Shown in pieces: positions 21,701-33,525 of a DNA stretch of 64,000 nucleotides. The notes under the pieces were generated by a model, which worked only from the letters and a program-made list of their open reading frames with translations, was not told where the DNA came from and searched no databases. The first letter of the stretch is position 1. Every line of letters starts with the position of its first letter. This DNA is from Portulaca oleracea (Eukaryota; Streptophyta; Magnoliopsida; Caryophyllales; Portulacaceae), in contig CM055892.1 in the NCBI GenBank assembly GCA_029582165.1, positions 6,129,254 through 6,193,253 of the forward strand. The letters are read 5' to 3'. A program made the translations under genes and the position numbers.

Positions 21701-24700
21701 TATTACATTCATAAAACTAGACATGGAAAGAAAATGTACGTTCTTCCCAAGAAAATATACTTCCATTCTACATTAAAATGCAGCAGGGGAGAAGGAGTTA
21801 GCATCCCCATCCAATTTACTTGTCCGTTTTGGGAAAGTGAGAAGGAGTTGCATGAAGCCTAAGCGTTCAATTAACAGAGATATAATCTCATTCACCCTCT
21901 ACTACTATCAGTCAATAGCTTCAGAGATTGCAAATAAAATATCCTGCACGCTTATCATCAATTGATTTCAGCAGAGAAGAATTATTTCAATGATTTGTTT
22001 AAACCATTCAAGTAATTTGTGGAATCTTTCAAAAGAGATAGTGAGCAATCAGAATGGACTGAGAATAAACAGAACAATTACATAAATATATGAGCTGTAA
22101 TCAAAACTAAAAAAGGACATTAGATATGCTAAAATACTCTCATGCTTCCCAGTGATTGAGGCACAATCTCTGTATTTACCTATTTCCTTTTTTGTGGCAA
22201 ACCTTTTGGCTCAAGCTAAAAACACTGCGGCCATAAGATCATTTCATCCTGCTATGTTCAAGATGTTGCCAGGAATGGATGCATGTTGATTAAATTGTTG
22301 GTAAACACAGTCCATCTAGATCATGCATGCCTCAGTATAGAGTTACAGACCACACAAAGAAACCAAGTAAAGGAAAAACAGATTCCATATGCAGTTGATC
22401 ACAGTGTACAACTGATCACAATGTACAGCCACACACTTGCCATCTGCAACCCACTTTAAGAAGTCCAAAATCTGCAGCTTAATGAACTCTCATTGGCAAA
22501 AGAAGGCAAATCCACTGAACACATAAAATGAGACACATTGGCCTCTCCCACCAGCACTTAAAATACAGGATACAAGAAAACAGCCCATCTTTGTACAGAG
22601 CAGAAAGCATCTAGAACACTTAAGATGAGATCTAACAAAATTATCTGAGTCTTATATACAAGCTTATCTTGGACATAAATAGGCTCGTGCATATGATGAG
22701 CATATTAAATAAATACAAAAGGACTGGTGGATGTGCCCAATATGTGTAGCCAATGGACAATCATCAAGGTCCCGTTGTTCACAGGGAATGTGATGCTAGT
22801 ATAGTAGTATCATTAGCTAGTGGATGGTAGCTTTGGGAGTGTAAAGTAGGATAAGTGCAGCAATAATGCCAAAACTGTTATGAATCAATAGGACCTTATT
22901 TGTCCATACAAAATGCTATTCAAAATCAAGACGTCAAAACTGTTTGCTAGACAGCTTTCGACCCGGTTTGGTTTGCTTGATCAGTCAAAGCTTAATCCTC
23001 ATTTGGAATCTGCAAATCCACAATTTGGGATCCTGATTGGTGTACTTTGAGTCCATTAGGATAATTCAAGTCAATCAAGGGCGGAGGTTAGCTTAATCAA
23101 AACAAATACACAATGCAGAACCTGATCCAGTTTGCACCGCTGGCTTTATCTGGCCATAACTTTCAGCACTTATCCAATTGTTCTGAGCGATATAGGCTTG
23201 GAAAGCTTATTCCCCAAGCTTTCTAGCAAAGTACATTGGTCGTAGACTGAATAAAAATTGAAGGCTGTGGAGGCAGCTGCAAATAGCACTGTTTTTGTCA
23301 TCAAACAAGAATAATATTTGTACTATTTCTACTATCCACTAAATACGGTGGTTGATTTAGGCTAAGACATATTTGTTAGGGTTAGGGTGGCCTCTATCTC
23401 TCTATATATACCCACCTCAAGGTTGCAGCATTCAGATCACGTTATTGAATGAAAAAATAGAGTGCTTAGCTTAATCCATTTGCTTGTAGAATGGCCCTAA
23501 TTATTTCACTAAAAAGTGGTAGTTGTATTTTGATTGAGTAATTAGTTCTGTCCCTTAGTGTTTGTTTAGTTGAAGTTTCCTTTCCCATAATGGTAAATAT
23601 GGGTCACCTATATTGGCTCCTATTGCAAGAGTAACCAAAAGACCTAGAAACCCTGGGGAAGAGGGAAACCCAGGCCTAAAATCTGGGTTTGCTATACAAT
23701 TCCATCCCACATAACAAGGGAATTTTGTTAGCAATGAGAATTTATCTCGTGACCTCTTCAAGCTATGCTCACTTAGTTGCTCGCTCAGTTGGATTGTTTT
23801 CACTTGATTTGCCTTCGTTTTCGCTTGGGAGTTTCGTGCAAGGCTCCATCATGAATCTTCCTTTATGTGGGCATTCATGAAGATCAAGACCCTTATCATA
23901 GAGAGAACAGGAAAGAAAAGACATAAAGCTGGTGTTGTAACAGCGTGACCATAACTAATAGCTCACAATCAAAAACTTATAACAAAAATTATCTTAAACC
24001 ATTGATGTTTGTTTCATATTATGTTTGAGCAAGATGATGGCACCCAGGAAGAAGTGGCAACATACAATATGCCATGAGTGCTAAGATGCATGGTAATGTA
24101 CTGTCACCATAGGAAAGACTAAAAGAGATCAAATAAGGAATATTGCCTATAGGACTTGGAATGAATGGAGACATTTCCTGTGACAATTTCTTATTGTTTG
24201 AGAACATATATTACTCAAAAAATTGTCATCTAAGAAATCTTTTCCGCAAAATCCAAAAATTTTCATCCCTAATTCAGAACTTGATTCCAACTATACACTA
24301 TATAGCATTCTCAAAAGTAAAGTTTGATCATGATAGGATGTAGCCTTGCCCTCTAACATCTAATGATCCTTTCCTTTCACCCCATATAGCCAAAGACATT
24401 GTCTTCTAAACTCTAAGTCCAAGAACCCAACATTTTTTCAATTTGATTTAACAAGCCACCAAGACATCCTTAAGATTGGTGGTTGTACCCAATAACCCCA
24501 TCAAGGAGACACAAAAATGCCAAAGCAAGGAAGCCCACCTAGAATGAACTAGGAATTGGTACCTTGTTTCTCCTTTAAGGCACATAGATCTCTAGATGTC
24601 CACTTAATGAGTTAAAATTAAGCAATTTAAGCATGTCCTCACCCCTTAATGTAGATCTTACCTCTTGTAGCCATCCAATTTGGGGTAGGCATTGAAGAGA

Positions 24701-25837
24701 AACTTTGGTGAGAACTTTGGATATAGGAAGGCTTCAACCAAATAATCAAGAGAGCTCAACCCTTCACAATACTTATGCCTATAACTCTCTCCAAAAAAAA
24801 GTGCCCATTCGAATAAAAAAGCCAAACAATCATATCATTGCAATAATAACTATGCTTGAGCATTAGGGGCCATGGGAGAATGTTGGAATGCTAGTAACAA
24901 AGTTATATTTTTGATAACCTAGACAAGAATCTAGATAGATTAATGAGTGTGGGAGTAGATCGATGAATGTTGAAAGCCTTCAATTCCAAATTGGTTTAAG
25001 GTGAATTACAATGCCAAGTAGATCAATGAGTGTGGAAGTGGCATGGGCCTTGTAGCTCATGACTCGATGGGAAACATAGTGTTAGCTGAAGTTAAGTAGT
25101 CATAGCGCTTTCTCATTCAAAACAATACTTTATTAACGGATACAAACTACTATGGAGGCCTAGAGTTAAACAATACATCAGCCAGCCTCAGATGCAAGGC
25201 CATTCAGTCTTTTGCTAGTTTGCTTGAAGAAATAAATGATTCAACCAAGTAGAAACAATAGCAGGAAAATAAACTAATGCCATGCATGGTTAACTAATAG
25301 TAAGACATGAAATAGAAATGAAGAGAGAATAAGCTCAAAAGATAACACAAGATATAGTTAAAAGTGGAGTGCAGATACATACCCCCAACTAGCAATAGCT
25401 TTAGCAGTATTTAGGGGTTCCATTGGATCAGGTGGTGCAGGGTTCCTGCTGGTTTTGACAGCACAAAATCTGCAACCACGAGTGCAAGTATCCCCAAGAA
25501 CCATGATAGTGGCAGTTGCAATTCCATCACCACCTCCATTCCAACACTCACCTATGTTGGGGCACTGAGCTTCCTGACAAACAGTGTGGAGATTCAAACT
25601 GGAAAGTGAGTCCTTAACTTGATCAAACCTTTCACCCTGTGGAGCCTTTTGTTTCAGCCATTGTGGCTTCTTCACGTTTGGGTCCCTTCCTGTATGAGGG
25701 CCCAACTTCATACCTTCCGTGGCAACTTCGCAACTTATTCTGGGAGGTAGGCAGCGCTGATTCATGTAACTCAAACTGGGTATGCCAAATTTCGCTACTG
25801 GTGTCGAGATTGATGGCTTTAGGATTGTTGGGTTCAT
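18703..25837 (-). CDS. LIP1P: Lipoyl synthase, plastidial (six coding exons)
   Basis: Radical-SAM enzyme that inserts two sulfurs into protein-bound octanoyl groups, giving the lipoyl cofactor of plastid pyruvate dehydrogenase. Exons (minus): 25383-25837, 20972-21062, 20705-20862, 19604-19775, 18973-19083, 18703-18768; they sum to 1053 bp, 350 aa. All junctions are GT-AG and in phase. Residues 1-40 look like a plastid transit peptide (Ser/Pro-rich, few acids). Auxiliary-cluster cysteines are C87, C92 and C98; the radical-SAM CxxxCxxC is C118, C122 and C125 ([12 protein letters not shown]). The C-terminal RSSYRAGE holds the conserved Ser ligand. The start is fixed by an in-frame TAG 15 bp upstream. 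Stretches such as [20 protein letters not shown] match the plastid rather than the mitochondrial form. Probably functional. Confidence 0.95.
19084..19603. other. Intron 4 of lipoyl synthase with LTR-like insertion
   Basis: 19190-19440 has a run of TTTAGGAATA/TTCCTAATT words, a TATA-like CTATAAATAAGGG (19340-19352) and a following GAATATTGAATATT stretch, reminiscent of a small LTR or TRIM. It also has a run of 14 G at 19562-19575. No target duplication found. Confidence 0.35.
21063..25382. other. Intron 1 of lipoyl synthase (4.3 kb), probable old insertions
   Basis: No coding sequence. Notable points are a run of 14 C at about 21148-21161, an A-run followed by AAAC repeats at 21343-21384, and an LTR-like segment at about 23060-23560 with a TATA-like CTCTATATATACCC (23398-23411). 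The rest looks like ordinary decayed intergenic sequence. At 4.3 kb it is long for a dicot intron. Confidence 0.5.
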
Positions 25838-25876
25838 CTTTGAAGGTAACTAACTATCTCACTATCCGATTCTAAC

Positions 25877-26208
25877 CTGAAATTTTCAACAGTTAGAAGA
25901 AAACCATAGTAGCTGCCATTACAAATTGTATGGTGGTTAGGAATATATATATGAAGGACGGACGACTCAGATCCAGTTGTTCACAGTCAGGATAACAATA
26001 ACATTGGAGCGACGGAGAAAGAGGAGGAGCAATGCATTACCGTTATCGTTACCGTTATCGCCGCCGGTGATCTCAAACAGAGTCCGATGAAGCAATCAGA
26101 CGACTGACTAGTGGGCGACAAACACAAAGTCAGGCACCCAAACAAACAAGTGTTTCTTTTTGTATTCGTCTCTAAACTTGTAAACTCGAGTAGATAATCG
26201 TAGTTCAA
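25877..26208 (-). promoter_or_regulatory. Likely 5' UTR and leader intron of the lipoyl synthase gene
   Basis: A candidate leader intron runs from the donor at 26040 (AACG|GTAATG) to the acceptor at 25877 (TTTCAG|GTTAG). The upstream part carries a short GGTAACGATAAC repeat just before the donor. Splice prediction is by eye. Confidence 0.45.
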
Positions 26209-26660
26209 CTACTTAGTACTGTTTTCCCATTTTCTTTTCTGAAAAAAACAAAAAAAAAAAAAAACTAGTCTCAAATCCCCATAAAACAAAATATAACAAT
26301 TTCGTTAATAAAAAGTTAATGGTATTTATGATAACGGCATGAATTGTAAATTTAAAATACTTTAAAATAATTAATACTAATGCTATTAATATTCGATTCC
26401 AACTTCTTCGATGACTATACATCTTTCTTTGATGACTTTACATTTTACCGATTGAGTGAGAATATCACAATTCATGCTATAGCAATTTAAAATCAATATT
26501 CATCCAATGAATTAAACCACACTAACTAAACAAAATTCTAGAAAGCAACTAAAACCCTAAACAAGGATATAATAAAACTCTCACAAAATAAAATACTACT
26601 TTATTTAGGTAAACGTAAACTCAAACTAATAACTTAAATATAAATCAATCAAGCTGACTC
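26209..26660. other. Upstream flank of lipoyl synthase, no gene
   Basis: AT-rich sequence between the lipoyl synthase leader and the LINE fragment. It presumably holds the minus-strand promoter; I see no clear TATA box. Confidence 0.4.
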
Positions 26661-27680
26661 ATTGAAGAGGGCACAGGTATGTGGAGAACAGACCTTCTAC
26701 AATTGTGCTTTGATCAAGCAACACAGCGAGCCATCCTTTCTATTCCACTGAGCATAACGCCCGCGGAGGACAAACTGATCTGCCAGTTTAGTCACAATGG
26801 GGACTTTACTATTAGATCGGCATATAGATTGGCACAACAACTAGACAAACGAGGGGTGACAGGCCTTGGGGATTGTTCAAGAAATGATGAAGGAAAAGCC
26901 AAGTTGATATGGTCTATGGAAGCCCGACCAAAACTGAAACATTGTGTTGGCTGGCCTAGCTGGACGTTCTTCCAACAAAAGTAAACTTAGCTAGAAGGAT
27001 TGTTGAGGTGGACCCAGTCTGTGGAGCTTGCGGGGAGGGTTACGAGTCGAATACTCATGTGTTTCTAGACTGTGAGTGGGCAAGAATGTTTTGGCGTTGC
27101 AGCCCGTTCAGATTGGATGTTGAACATCAAACAATGGTGGACGTGGGGAAGTGGATGGAAACACAGATGCAAGGGATGGATTCGACCACCCGAGGATTGT
27201 TTGGTACACTAATTTGGACCATTTGGGGAGCACGAAATAGAAGAGTACACGACAAAAGAGACAGCCACCCTTTGGAATGTGCCAACCGAGCCACTGATCT
27301 TCACTACAGTTTCATACACGCTCAGGCTAGAACAGAAAAGAGCGACCAAGGAGGTGGGAAGCAGAAAAGGTGGACCAAACCAGATGGGGAAAACTGGAAA
27401 TTAAACACTGATGCCACAATATCCAAAAATGGTCATGGCGGCTATGGGGAGTTCTGATTAGGGATGGGGATGGACGGGTTATTTGTGCCGAATCAATTTT
27501 TAGGGAGGTCAGTTGGAGTATACAAGCTATGGAAGCTGGAGTAGTGAGAAGTGGACTGATGTTGGCTAAGAGAGAAGGAGCAAGGAGATTGATGGTGTAA
27601 TTGGATTGTTTAACTGTCTTTAGAGGCCTTACACTTCGTCAGAATATTCAACCAGCGGCTCATATAATAGTGAAGGATTG
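26661..27680 (+). pseudogene. LINE 3' fragment: RT tail, zinc-binding and RNase H-like
   Basis: Plus-strand remnant of a plant LINE ORF2. The first frame (26679-26984) has ILSIPLSITPAEDKLICQFS and the DGDFTIRSAYRLA-like motif that opens the reverse transcriptase zinc-binding domain. After a frameshift near 26975, the second frame has CGACGEGYESNTHVFLDCEWARMFW, the Cys/His core of that domain, then WKLNTDATISKNGHGGYGE, the start of an RNase H-like domain. Coding continues with breaks to GLTLRQNIQPAAHIIVKDC and ends at 27680, where a Gypsy LTR begins. The endonuclease and main reverse transcriptase are absent. Confidence 0.82.
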
Positions 27681-29093
27681 TGATGTATTTTGGCCCACGC
27701 CAAATACATCCCAAGAGGCCCAATACATTTTCAAGGAAAAGAAGCAAGCTGTGGAGGAAAGAATGAGCATAGAGGCCCATAGGCCCATCCATATTGTGTG
27801 CTCCTTATGGCAAGAGGATGTCCAAACATCCTAAGCTCCACAAGGCCATGTCAATCTAGCCCAAGAAAGGCCCATAGTTCACGTCCAAAGACCCAAGTTC
27901 AAGATTCATCACATTTTGATCTTTTAGATGTAACTTTTATTTAATAGCTTTTATTATTTTGGTGTGATTTATTTTATTAGGAGTCTAGATTAGTCTAGAA
28001 TATTCTAAAGTGTTCTAGAATATTCTAGAAGGTGTGTGTGTGTGTGTGATAGTCGTGTGATATAGTTAGATTAGGCGCCAAGTTAGTCTTGTAATCCTAG
28101 ATAAGGTTGGCTTATTTTGTAACTAATCCATCTTGGATTAGAAAAGCCAAATCCTAAAAGGATTATTATCTCTTGTAACCAACTCCCCTTAGGATAAAGA
28201 GTCCTAACCCAAGGAGGAGATGGAGTAGATGGCATCTAGTATTAGGAGTCATTGGCTTGCATGCCAAGTAATAAGAGTCCTAGTAGGACAAAGATGGCTT
28301 GCACGCCAATCTTAGTAGTCCTAGGAAGTTTAGGACTTACTAGTGTAAATAGCTTAGGCTTGTAATGGTTTTGAAACACAATCCAGTTTTGAAATATGAA
28401 TCAAGCTTTGAGCTTACCCCCTAGAGTGTTTGGATAAACCTCTCCCCTTTTCTTCTATTGTATCTTGGTCTGGCACCCAAGTGGTTAGGAAGAGCTTGAT
28501 CTTAGGTTGCGGTCTAGATCAAGTTAGCCCTAGGTTGTCTAACTTGTGGATTCAAGTTAGAAACTTAGTTCTATCTGATATTATCTTTCTGTCAATACAG
28601 TTAAGATAATTTCTCTCTTATCTTTCTATCAATATAGAAGATAATCCCCTTTTCTCTATTTCCCAATTCAAACGTCACTCCCTCTCTTCCCTCTCAAATG
28701 TCCCACCTTCCCTCTCTCACAAATAGCCTCAACAAACTCCCTCTCTCTCCATAACTAACCCCCAACAACCTTTTCTCTCTCATCCAACAAACTCCATCAA
28801 TCAATATCATCCCTACCTCCACAAAAGGCCTCACGCCACATCCAAAATACTCCCTCCCTATTTCCGTCCATCATCCCTCAAGATTCCCTCTTTCCAATTC
28901 AAGATTCAATCTTTAATTGTTTTCTTGAATCCACGAAAGTCCTCACGACTAAACAGCCAATTTCCCTCCCCTTTTCACGTGACTATCCCCTTTTCTGCCC
29001 TAATTCACGTGAAGCATCCCTTTTCTAGATTGGTTGCACGTCTCCTTGATGTGTCATTGATCAAGGTTCAATCTTTGATCCCATTATACATCA
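27681..29093 (+). repeat. 5' LTR of the Gypsy element (1413 bp)
   Basis: Starts TGATGTATTTTGG and ends CATTATACATCA. Contains a (GT)n run at 28032-28048. It is followed six bases later by the primer site. Confidence 0.88.
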
Positions 29094-29099
29094 TAATTT

Positions 29100-29113
29100 T
29101 GGTTTCAGAGCTC
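29100..29113 (+). other. Primer-binding site of the Gypsy element
   Basis: TGGTTTCAGAGCTC differs by one base in its first twelve from the common TGGTATCAGAGC site for initiator Met tRNA. Confidence 0.7.
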
Positions 29114-29184
29114 TAGGTTAGTGTTGAGTGCAACCCTGAATTCCCCAGAGTTAAACCAAACACATGACCTTCAAATCCAAAAGC

Positions 29185-29262
29185 TTAACCTGTAAGTCCA
29201 AACTTAACCTGCAAGTCCAAAAGCTTAACCTGCAAGTCCACAAGCTTAACCTGCAATACCAA
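29185..29262 (+). repeat. Leader tandem repeat of about 24 bp, four units
   Basis: CTTAACCTGCAAGTCCAAA-type units repeat between the primer site and gag. Confidence 0.7.
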
Positions 29263-29367
29263 ACACATAACCTTCAAATCTTTAATTAGTACCAACCTGC
29301 GACCCTAAACTCCTCAAACAGCCCAAACACATTTCCCCTCCATTCCCAAATCTTCAAAACCCCTCCC

Positions 29368-31538
29368 ATGGCGTCTGGAAGCAACATCCATGAAGGTGAA
29401 GATCCTATTGAACAATGGAAGCACGAAAAGTCTGAGCTGGAAGCAAGAGTCGCTTATCTTTTTGATCAATTGAAGCGATACATGAATCTGCAATTTAGGA
29501 GGCCCCGAAGTCCTGAAGAGGAGGCCGTCCCCAGCAGCCCCAGCGAAACTGAGCACTCTACTGGCTGAAGCAGGAGGTCACGTCGCCTTAGATCCCCTCC
29601 AAGGGAAGAAAGACTCGACTTCAAAGTTGACATCCCTGAATTTGACGGTAATCTTGATCCTGAAATCTTTCTTGATTGGATTCAAACTGTCGAACGAGTC
29701 TTTGATTTGAAGGAAATTGTTGATGATAAGAAAGTCAAGTATATTGCTCTTAAACTGCGAAAGCATGCTAGCATATGGTGGACTAACTTATAGAAGAAGC
29801 GACAGCATGCCGGGAAAGGAAAGATTCGCACTTGGGAAAAGATGAAGAAGAAACTCCACTCCAAGTTTCTTCCAGTGAGTTACTTCAAGGATAACTATTT
29901 CAAACTGCAACAACTCTCCCAAGGGACGAAACCTGTTGAAGAATATACTAAAGAGTTCGAACACCTACTCTGGAGGTGTGATCTGAAAGAAGATGAACCT
30001 CAAACTCTTGTGAGGTATCTTGCTGGTTTAAACGACAATATAAGGTATGTGGTGGAACTTCAACCTTATGAAACTCTTGATGAATTGAGTACATTGGCTA
30101 ACAAAGTGGAACAACAAAAGAAAAGAAGAGGCAAGGAGACACCAAACAGGAACCCTAATTCCCAAAGAACTCCCTACTTGCCTCAATCTTACACTCCACA
30201 AAAGAGCCAAACCCACTCCCATCCGTCCGCCACAAAAACGCCTCACCCTACGCCCCAAACCGTGACTAAACCTCCACAAGTCACGCCTATGGACAAGAAG
30301 AGGTGCTTCAGGTGTCAAGGGCTCGGTCATATTGTTTCTAAGTGCCCTAACAAGAGAGCCATCACACTTATGGAGTTTCAAAACGCTCTCTTTGAACCTG
30401 AATCAGAGGATGTAGAGGAAGAACCATGCGCTGATCATGGGGAACCTATTGATGAGGTTGTAGAAGAACCAGATGAAGGAGAGATGTTGGTCATGAGGAG
30501 AGTACTTACTAATTCTCCTGTTCCTGAAGACCAACAACAATGGGAAGCTATCTTCCATTCTCGTTGTACTGTGCAAGGGAAAGTCTGTTCTTTGATCATT
30601 GATGGTGGAAGTTGTACCAACGCAGCTTCCCTTACTATAGTGAACAAGCTTCAACTCCCGACGAGTCCTCATCCCTCGCCATACACTGTTCAATGGCTTA
30701 ACCAGGGTAAAGGATTGAAAGTGGATCAACGTTGTTCGGTAAGCTTTTCTATTGGGAAGTCTTATCAAGATTCGATATGGTGCGATGTACTACCTATGGA
30801 TGCTTGTCATATTCTGCTTGGAAGACCATGGCTATTTGACAAGAGCGTTATGCACGATGGAAGAGCAAACACCTATTCTCTCATGGTGAAAAATAAGAAG
30901 GTGACCTTAGCTCCGCTTAAAGCATCCAAACTCAAAGAAGGTGACCCGAAGCTCATCACTTTTATGATCACTGAACGCCCTGAGTTTAGTGGTCAAAAGG
31001 AGGTCATCACATCGAACCCTAGCCACGATTGGCCAACAAAAGAGCCCACTCTCGTCACCTCTCACGAGAGCAAACAAGCTACACCAACTCCAGGTGCAAT
31101 CAAGCTTTTCGTGAACCTTAGTGCTGTCCTAAGGGTTCCAACTGCAGTTAGCAATCTCCAGTCCAAGGGTATATTAAGTCCTAACGCCCTACTGCTCAAG
31201 AAGAAGGGAACTTTACACCAAGGAACCAACAAGCTCAAATACAAGGTTCCTATACCAAGAATTGGAGATCTTAGAAGTGGACACTATATGGTTCGAATCC
31301 AAGAAGGGAAAACTGAGTTCAAAGCTAAAGGAGATCTCTTTGAAAGGTTAACCATGCCTTGTGGTCTAAGTAACAATCCTACTCCTTTTATAAGACTTAT
31401 GGACCAAGTTATGAAACTCCCTAGTGGCATGGATGTTGTTGTCTACTATGACAAGAAGAGAAAGAAAGTATGGGTCCAAGTGAAGAAGACATCACACCCT
31501 CCAAGTTTGAGGACAAACTTCTTCCAACAAGGGGGGAA
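29368..31538 (+). pseudogene. gag-protease-(RT remnant) of the Gypsy element
   Basis: Starts MASGSNIHEGEDP with a coiled-coil N-terminus, a premature TGA at 29566, then gag domain (DIPEFDGNLDPEIFLDWIQT) with a TAG after WWTNL at about 29791. The long frame from 29842 holds the rest of gag, a zinc knuckle CFRCQGLGHIVSKC, and an aspartic protease with LIIDGGSCTNAAS (the D-G-G-S variant of the active site). After a spacer, an RT piece around 31338-31450 (MPCGLSNNPTPFIRLMDQV, then VVVYYD) is followed directly by the end of pol (LRTNFFQQGGND). The second catalytic Asp of RT, RNase H and integrase are deleted, and the frame continues into the LTR. Confidence 0.85.
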
Positions 31539-31989
31539 TGATGTATTTTGGCCCACGCCAAATACATCCCAAGAGGCCCAATACATTTTCAAGGAAAAGA
31601 AGCAGGCTATGGAAGAAAGAATGAACATAGAGGCCCATAGGCCCATCCATATTGTGTGCTCCTTATGGCAAGAGGATGTCCAAACATCCTAAGCTCCACA
31701 AGGCCACGTCAATCTAGCCCAAGAAAGGCCCATAGTTCACGTCCAAAGGCCCAAGTTCAAGATTCATCACATTTTGATCTTTTGGATGTAACTTTTATTT
31801 AATAGCTTTTATTATTTTGGTGTGATTTATTTTATTAGGAGTCTAGATTAGTCTAGAATATTCTAAAGTGTTCTAGAATATTCTAGAAGGTGTGTGTGTG
31901 TGTGATAGGCGTGTGATATAGTTAGATTAGGCGCCAAGTTAGTCTTGTAATCCTAGATAAGCTTACCCCCTAGAGTGTTTGGATAAACC
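31539..31989 (+). repeat. Truncated 3' LTR of the Gypsy element
   Basis: Near-identical to the start of the 5' LTR, but with an internal deletion after CCTAGATAAG and a break after TTGGATAAACC, where LINE sequence of opposite strand begins. Confidence 0.88.
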
Positions 31990-33393
31990 ACCCGTATAAA
32001 CCTAGGAACCTCATGGCTTCCCCATCCCCTTCCTGTATTTCTCCTAATATGTGGTGAGAGGAGATCTCCATTAAGGAGAAATTAATATCCTCCTTCCAGT
32101 AAAGCATCAAGCCCCTCGATCTCCCCACGCTATCAATTCCCACTGCATTTTTACAGCCAACTTTCCACTTGAGTCTTTCCATTCTGCTGCAAGCTGACAT
32201 TGTCTCGGGAAGGAAGATAATGTCAGGGCTAACTTTCTTGCTCCAGTGTTGGATCGCTCGAACTGGGAGGGGGTTGCCACCACTCCTGCAGTTCCAGGCT
32301 AGGATTCTTATGGTTATAGGCGGGGCTGTTCCACAGCCTCCGCCTCTAAATTAGTAATGTGTCCTACTTCATGCCTTTCTGTTGGAAGCCTCTATCTCCC
32401 CGTTCCCTCTTCCCTAGAGACTTGGCTTAGCTTTCGTTTGAAAACTTCATTGCCTATTTGTATGCCTCCTTGCTCATCCACCGCCATTTCCATCGAATCG
32501 CCAGTTACCTTAATCAGTGGACCATTGCTTCCCCCCTGTTGTCCCTTGTCTGGGTGAAAGCAAGTCGCTGCCTTGCCCTGGGCTGTGTGGTGTGCCCTTT
32601 GAAGGCCATGTATAGTCTTCTTTCTTCTTGGATCTCACTTTCTGCGTTCCTTCATCGGGATTTCATGGGCGATGCTTTCAACCAGTTACCGTACTGAAGT
32701 TTGTCCGTTGGCGTGTTCGGATCGACCTTGTCACATTCTTTGATCATGTGGCCCAACGTTCCGCATCCGTGACAGAACTCAGGGAGACGTAGGTATTTGA
32801 AAGTTATCCAAATGGATTTGCTCCCAACTTTCACCATTAAGCCCCATTTGAGAGGTTGTGTGACGTCAATGTCGACCTGGAAACAGAGGGACTTGTCCGT
32901 GCCACACATAGTTTCCTTTTCACACCCCATGAAAGTGCCTACCTTGTCTCCCAATATTTTTTGCAAATTGTTGTGCTTGACGCACTGCCGGAACTTCGTA
33001 TGCCTTTACCCAAAATCGGGCTGTCTTGAATTCAATTTCTGCATATTGCTTTGTTCCTTCCCATTCCCGTAACAAAAGGAGTTTTCCGTCAAAAGACCTA
33101 GGCCCTTCATTCATTACAAAGTGCTTGTCGTTGGGGGAAAAGAATTGGAAGAAAAAGAGATTGGAATCCAACTCTCTTATCACTACACCCTTTGATGGTT
33201 TCCAGATATTCTTGAGGACAATCCGCATGACCCTGGGGTTGAATGAGTGTTAGGTCAACAAATGTCCTACAAGAGTTAACTTGATCTCTACTTTCTTTTC
33301 TTGCGGAATCTCATCTTCAATTTCCACCACATTTGTCTCTGCCTCTGTAAGCTTCAATTTTCCTAAGTCCATTTCCATCTGATTCTCCATGAT
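31990..33393 (-). pseudogene. LINE 5' fragment: ORF1 and start of ORF2
   Basis: Minus-strand LINE. ORF1 starts at about 33393 (MENQMEMDLGKLKL), has an in-frame TAA at about 33250, then a DUF4283-type domain (KNIWKPSKGVVIRELDSNLF), a frameshift near 32960, and a CCHC-type knuckle CHGCGTLGHMIKEC. ORF2 begins near 32315 with RILAWNCRSGG, the usual opening of the LINE endonuclease (conserved Asn), followed by IIFLPETMS and RSRGLMLYWKEDI. It is cut after about 100 codons at the junction with the Gypsy LTR. Strand is opposite to the LINE 3' piece at 26661-27680. Confidence 0.82.
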
Positions 33394-33419
33394 TGTTTGA
33401 ATCTCCTAGGTCTTGTGGT

Positions 33420-33525
33420 AGTTACCCAGTCTTGGTTCGCACGGCAAGCCCTAGTTCGCACCGTTCGGGTTCGCACGCCAAGCCCTAGTTCGCACACTAC
33501 GAACTAGTTCGCACTGGTTGGAGTT
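33420..33525. repeat. GTTCGCAC short repeats
   Basis: GTTCGCAC occurs six times in about 90 bp, in part as repeated GCACGCCAAGCCCTAGTTCGC-like units (two copies). It lies just upstream of the LINE ORF1 start, a possible leader. Confidence 0.65.

Larger units (their letters stand above)
27681..31989 (+). mobile_element. Gypsy LTR retrotransposon with pol mostly deleted
   Basis: 5' LTR at 27681-29093 with 8 bp inverted ends TGATGTAT/ATACATCA, primer site TGGTTTCAGAGCTC from 29100 (initiator-Met-like), gag-protease coding from 29368, polypurine tract AAGGGGGGAA at 29 kb-relative end (31529-31538), and a partial 3' LTR at 31539-31989. The 3' LTR has lost an internal segment (corresponding to about 28112-28415) and its last roughly 650 bp. 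Reverse transcriptase is reduced to a fragment and integrase is absent. No target duplication can be read because the right end is missing. Confidence 0.88.

Noticed and set aside
23555..23880. Short frames on both strands in lipoyl synthase intron 1
   Set aside because: No domain; within an intron supported by flanking in-phase exons.
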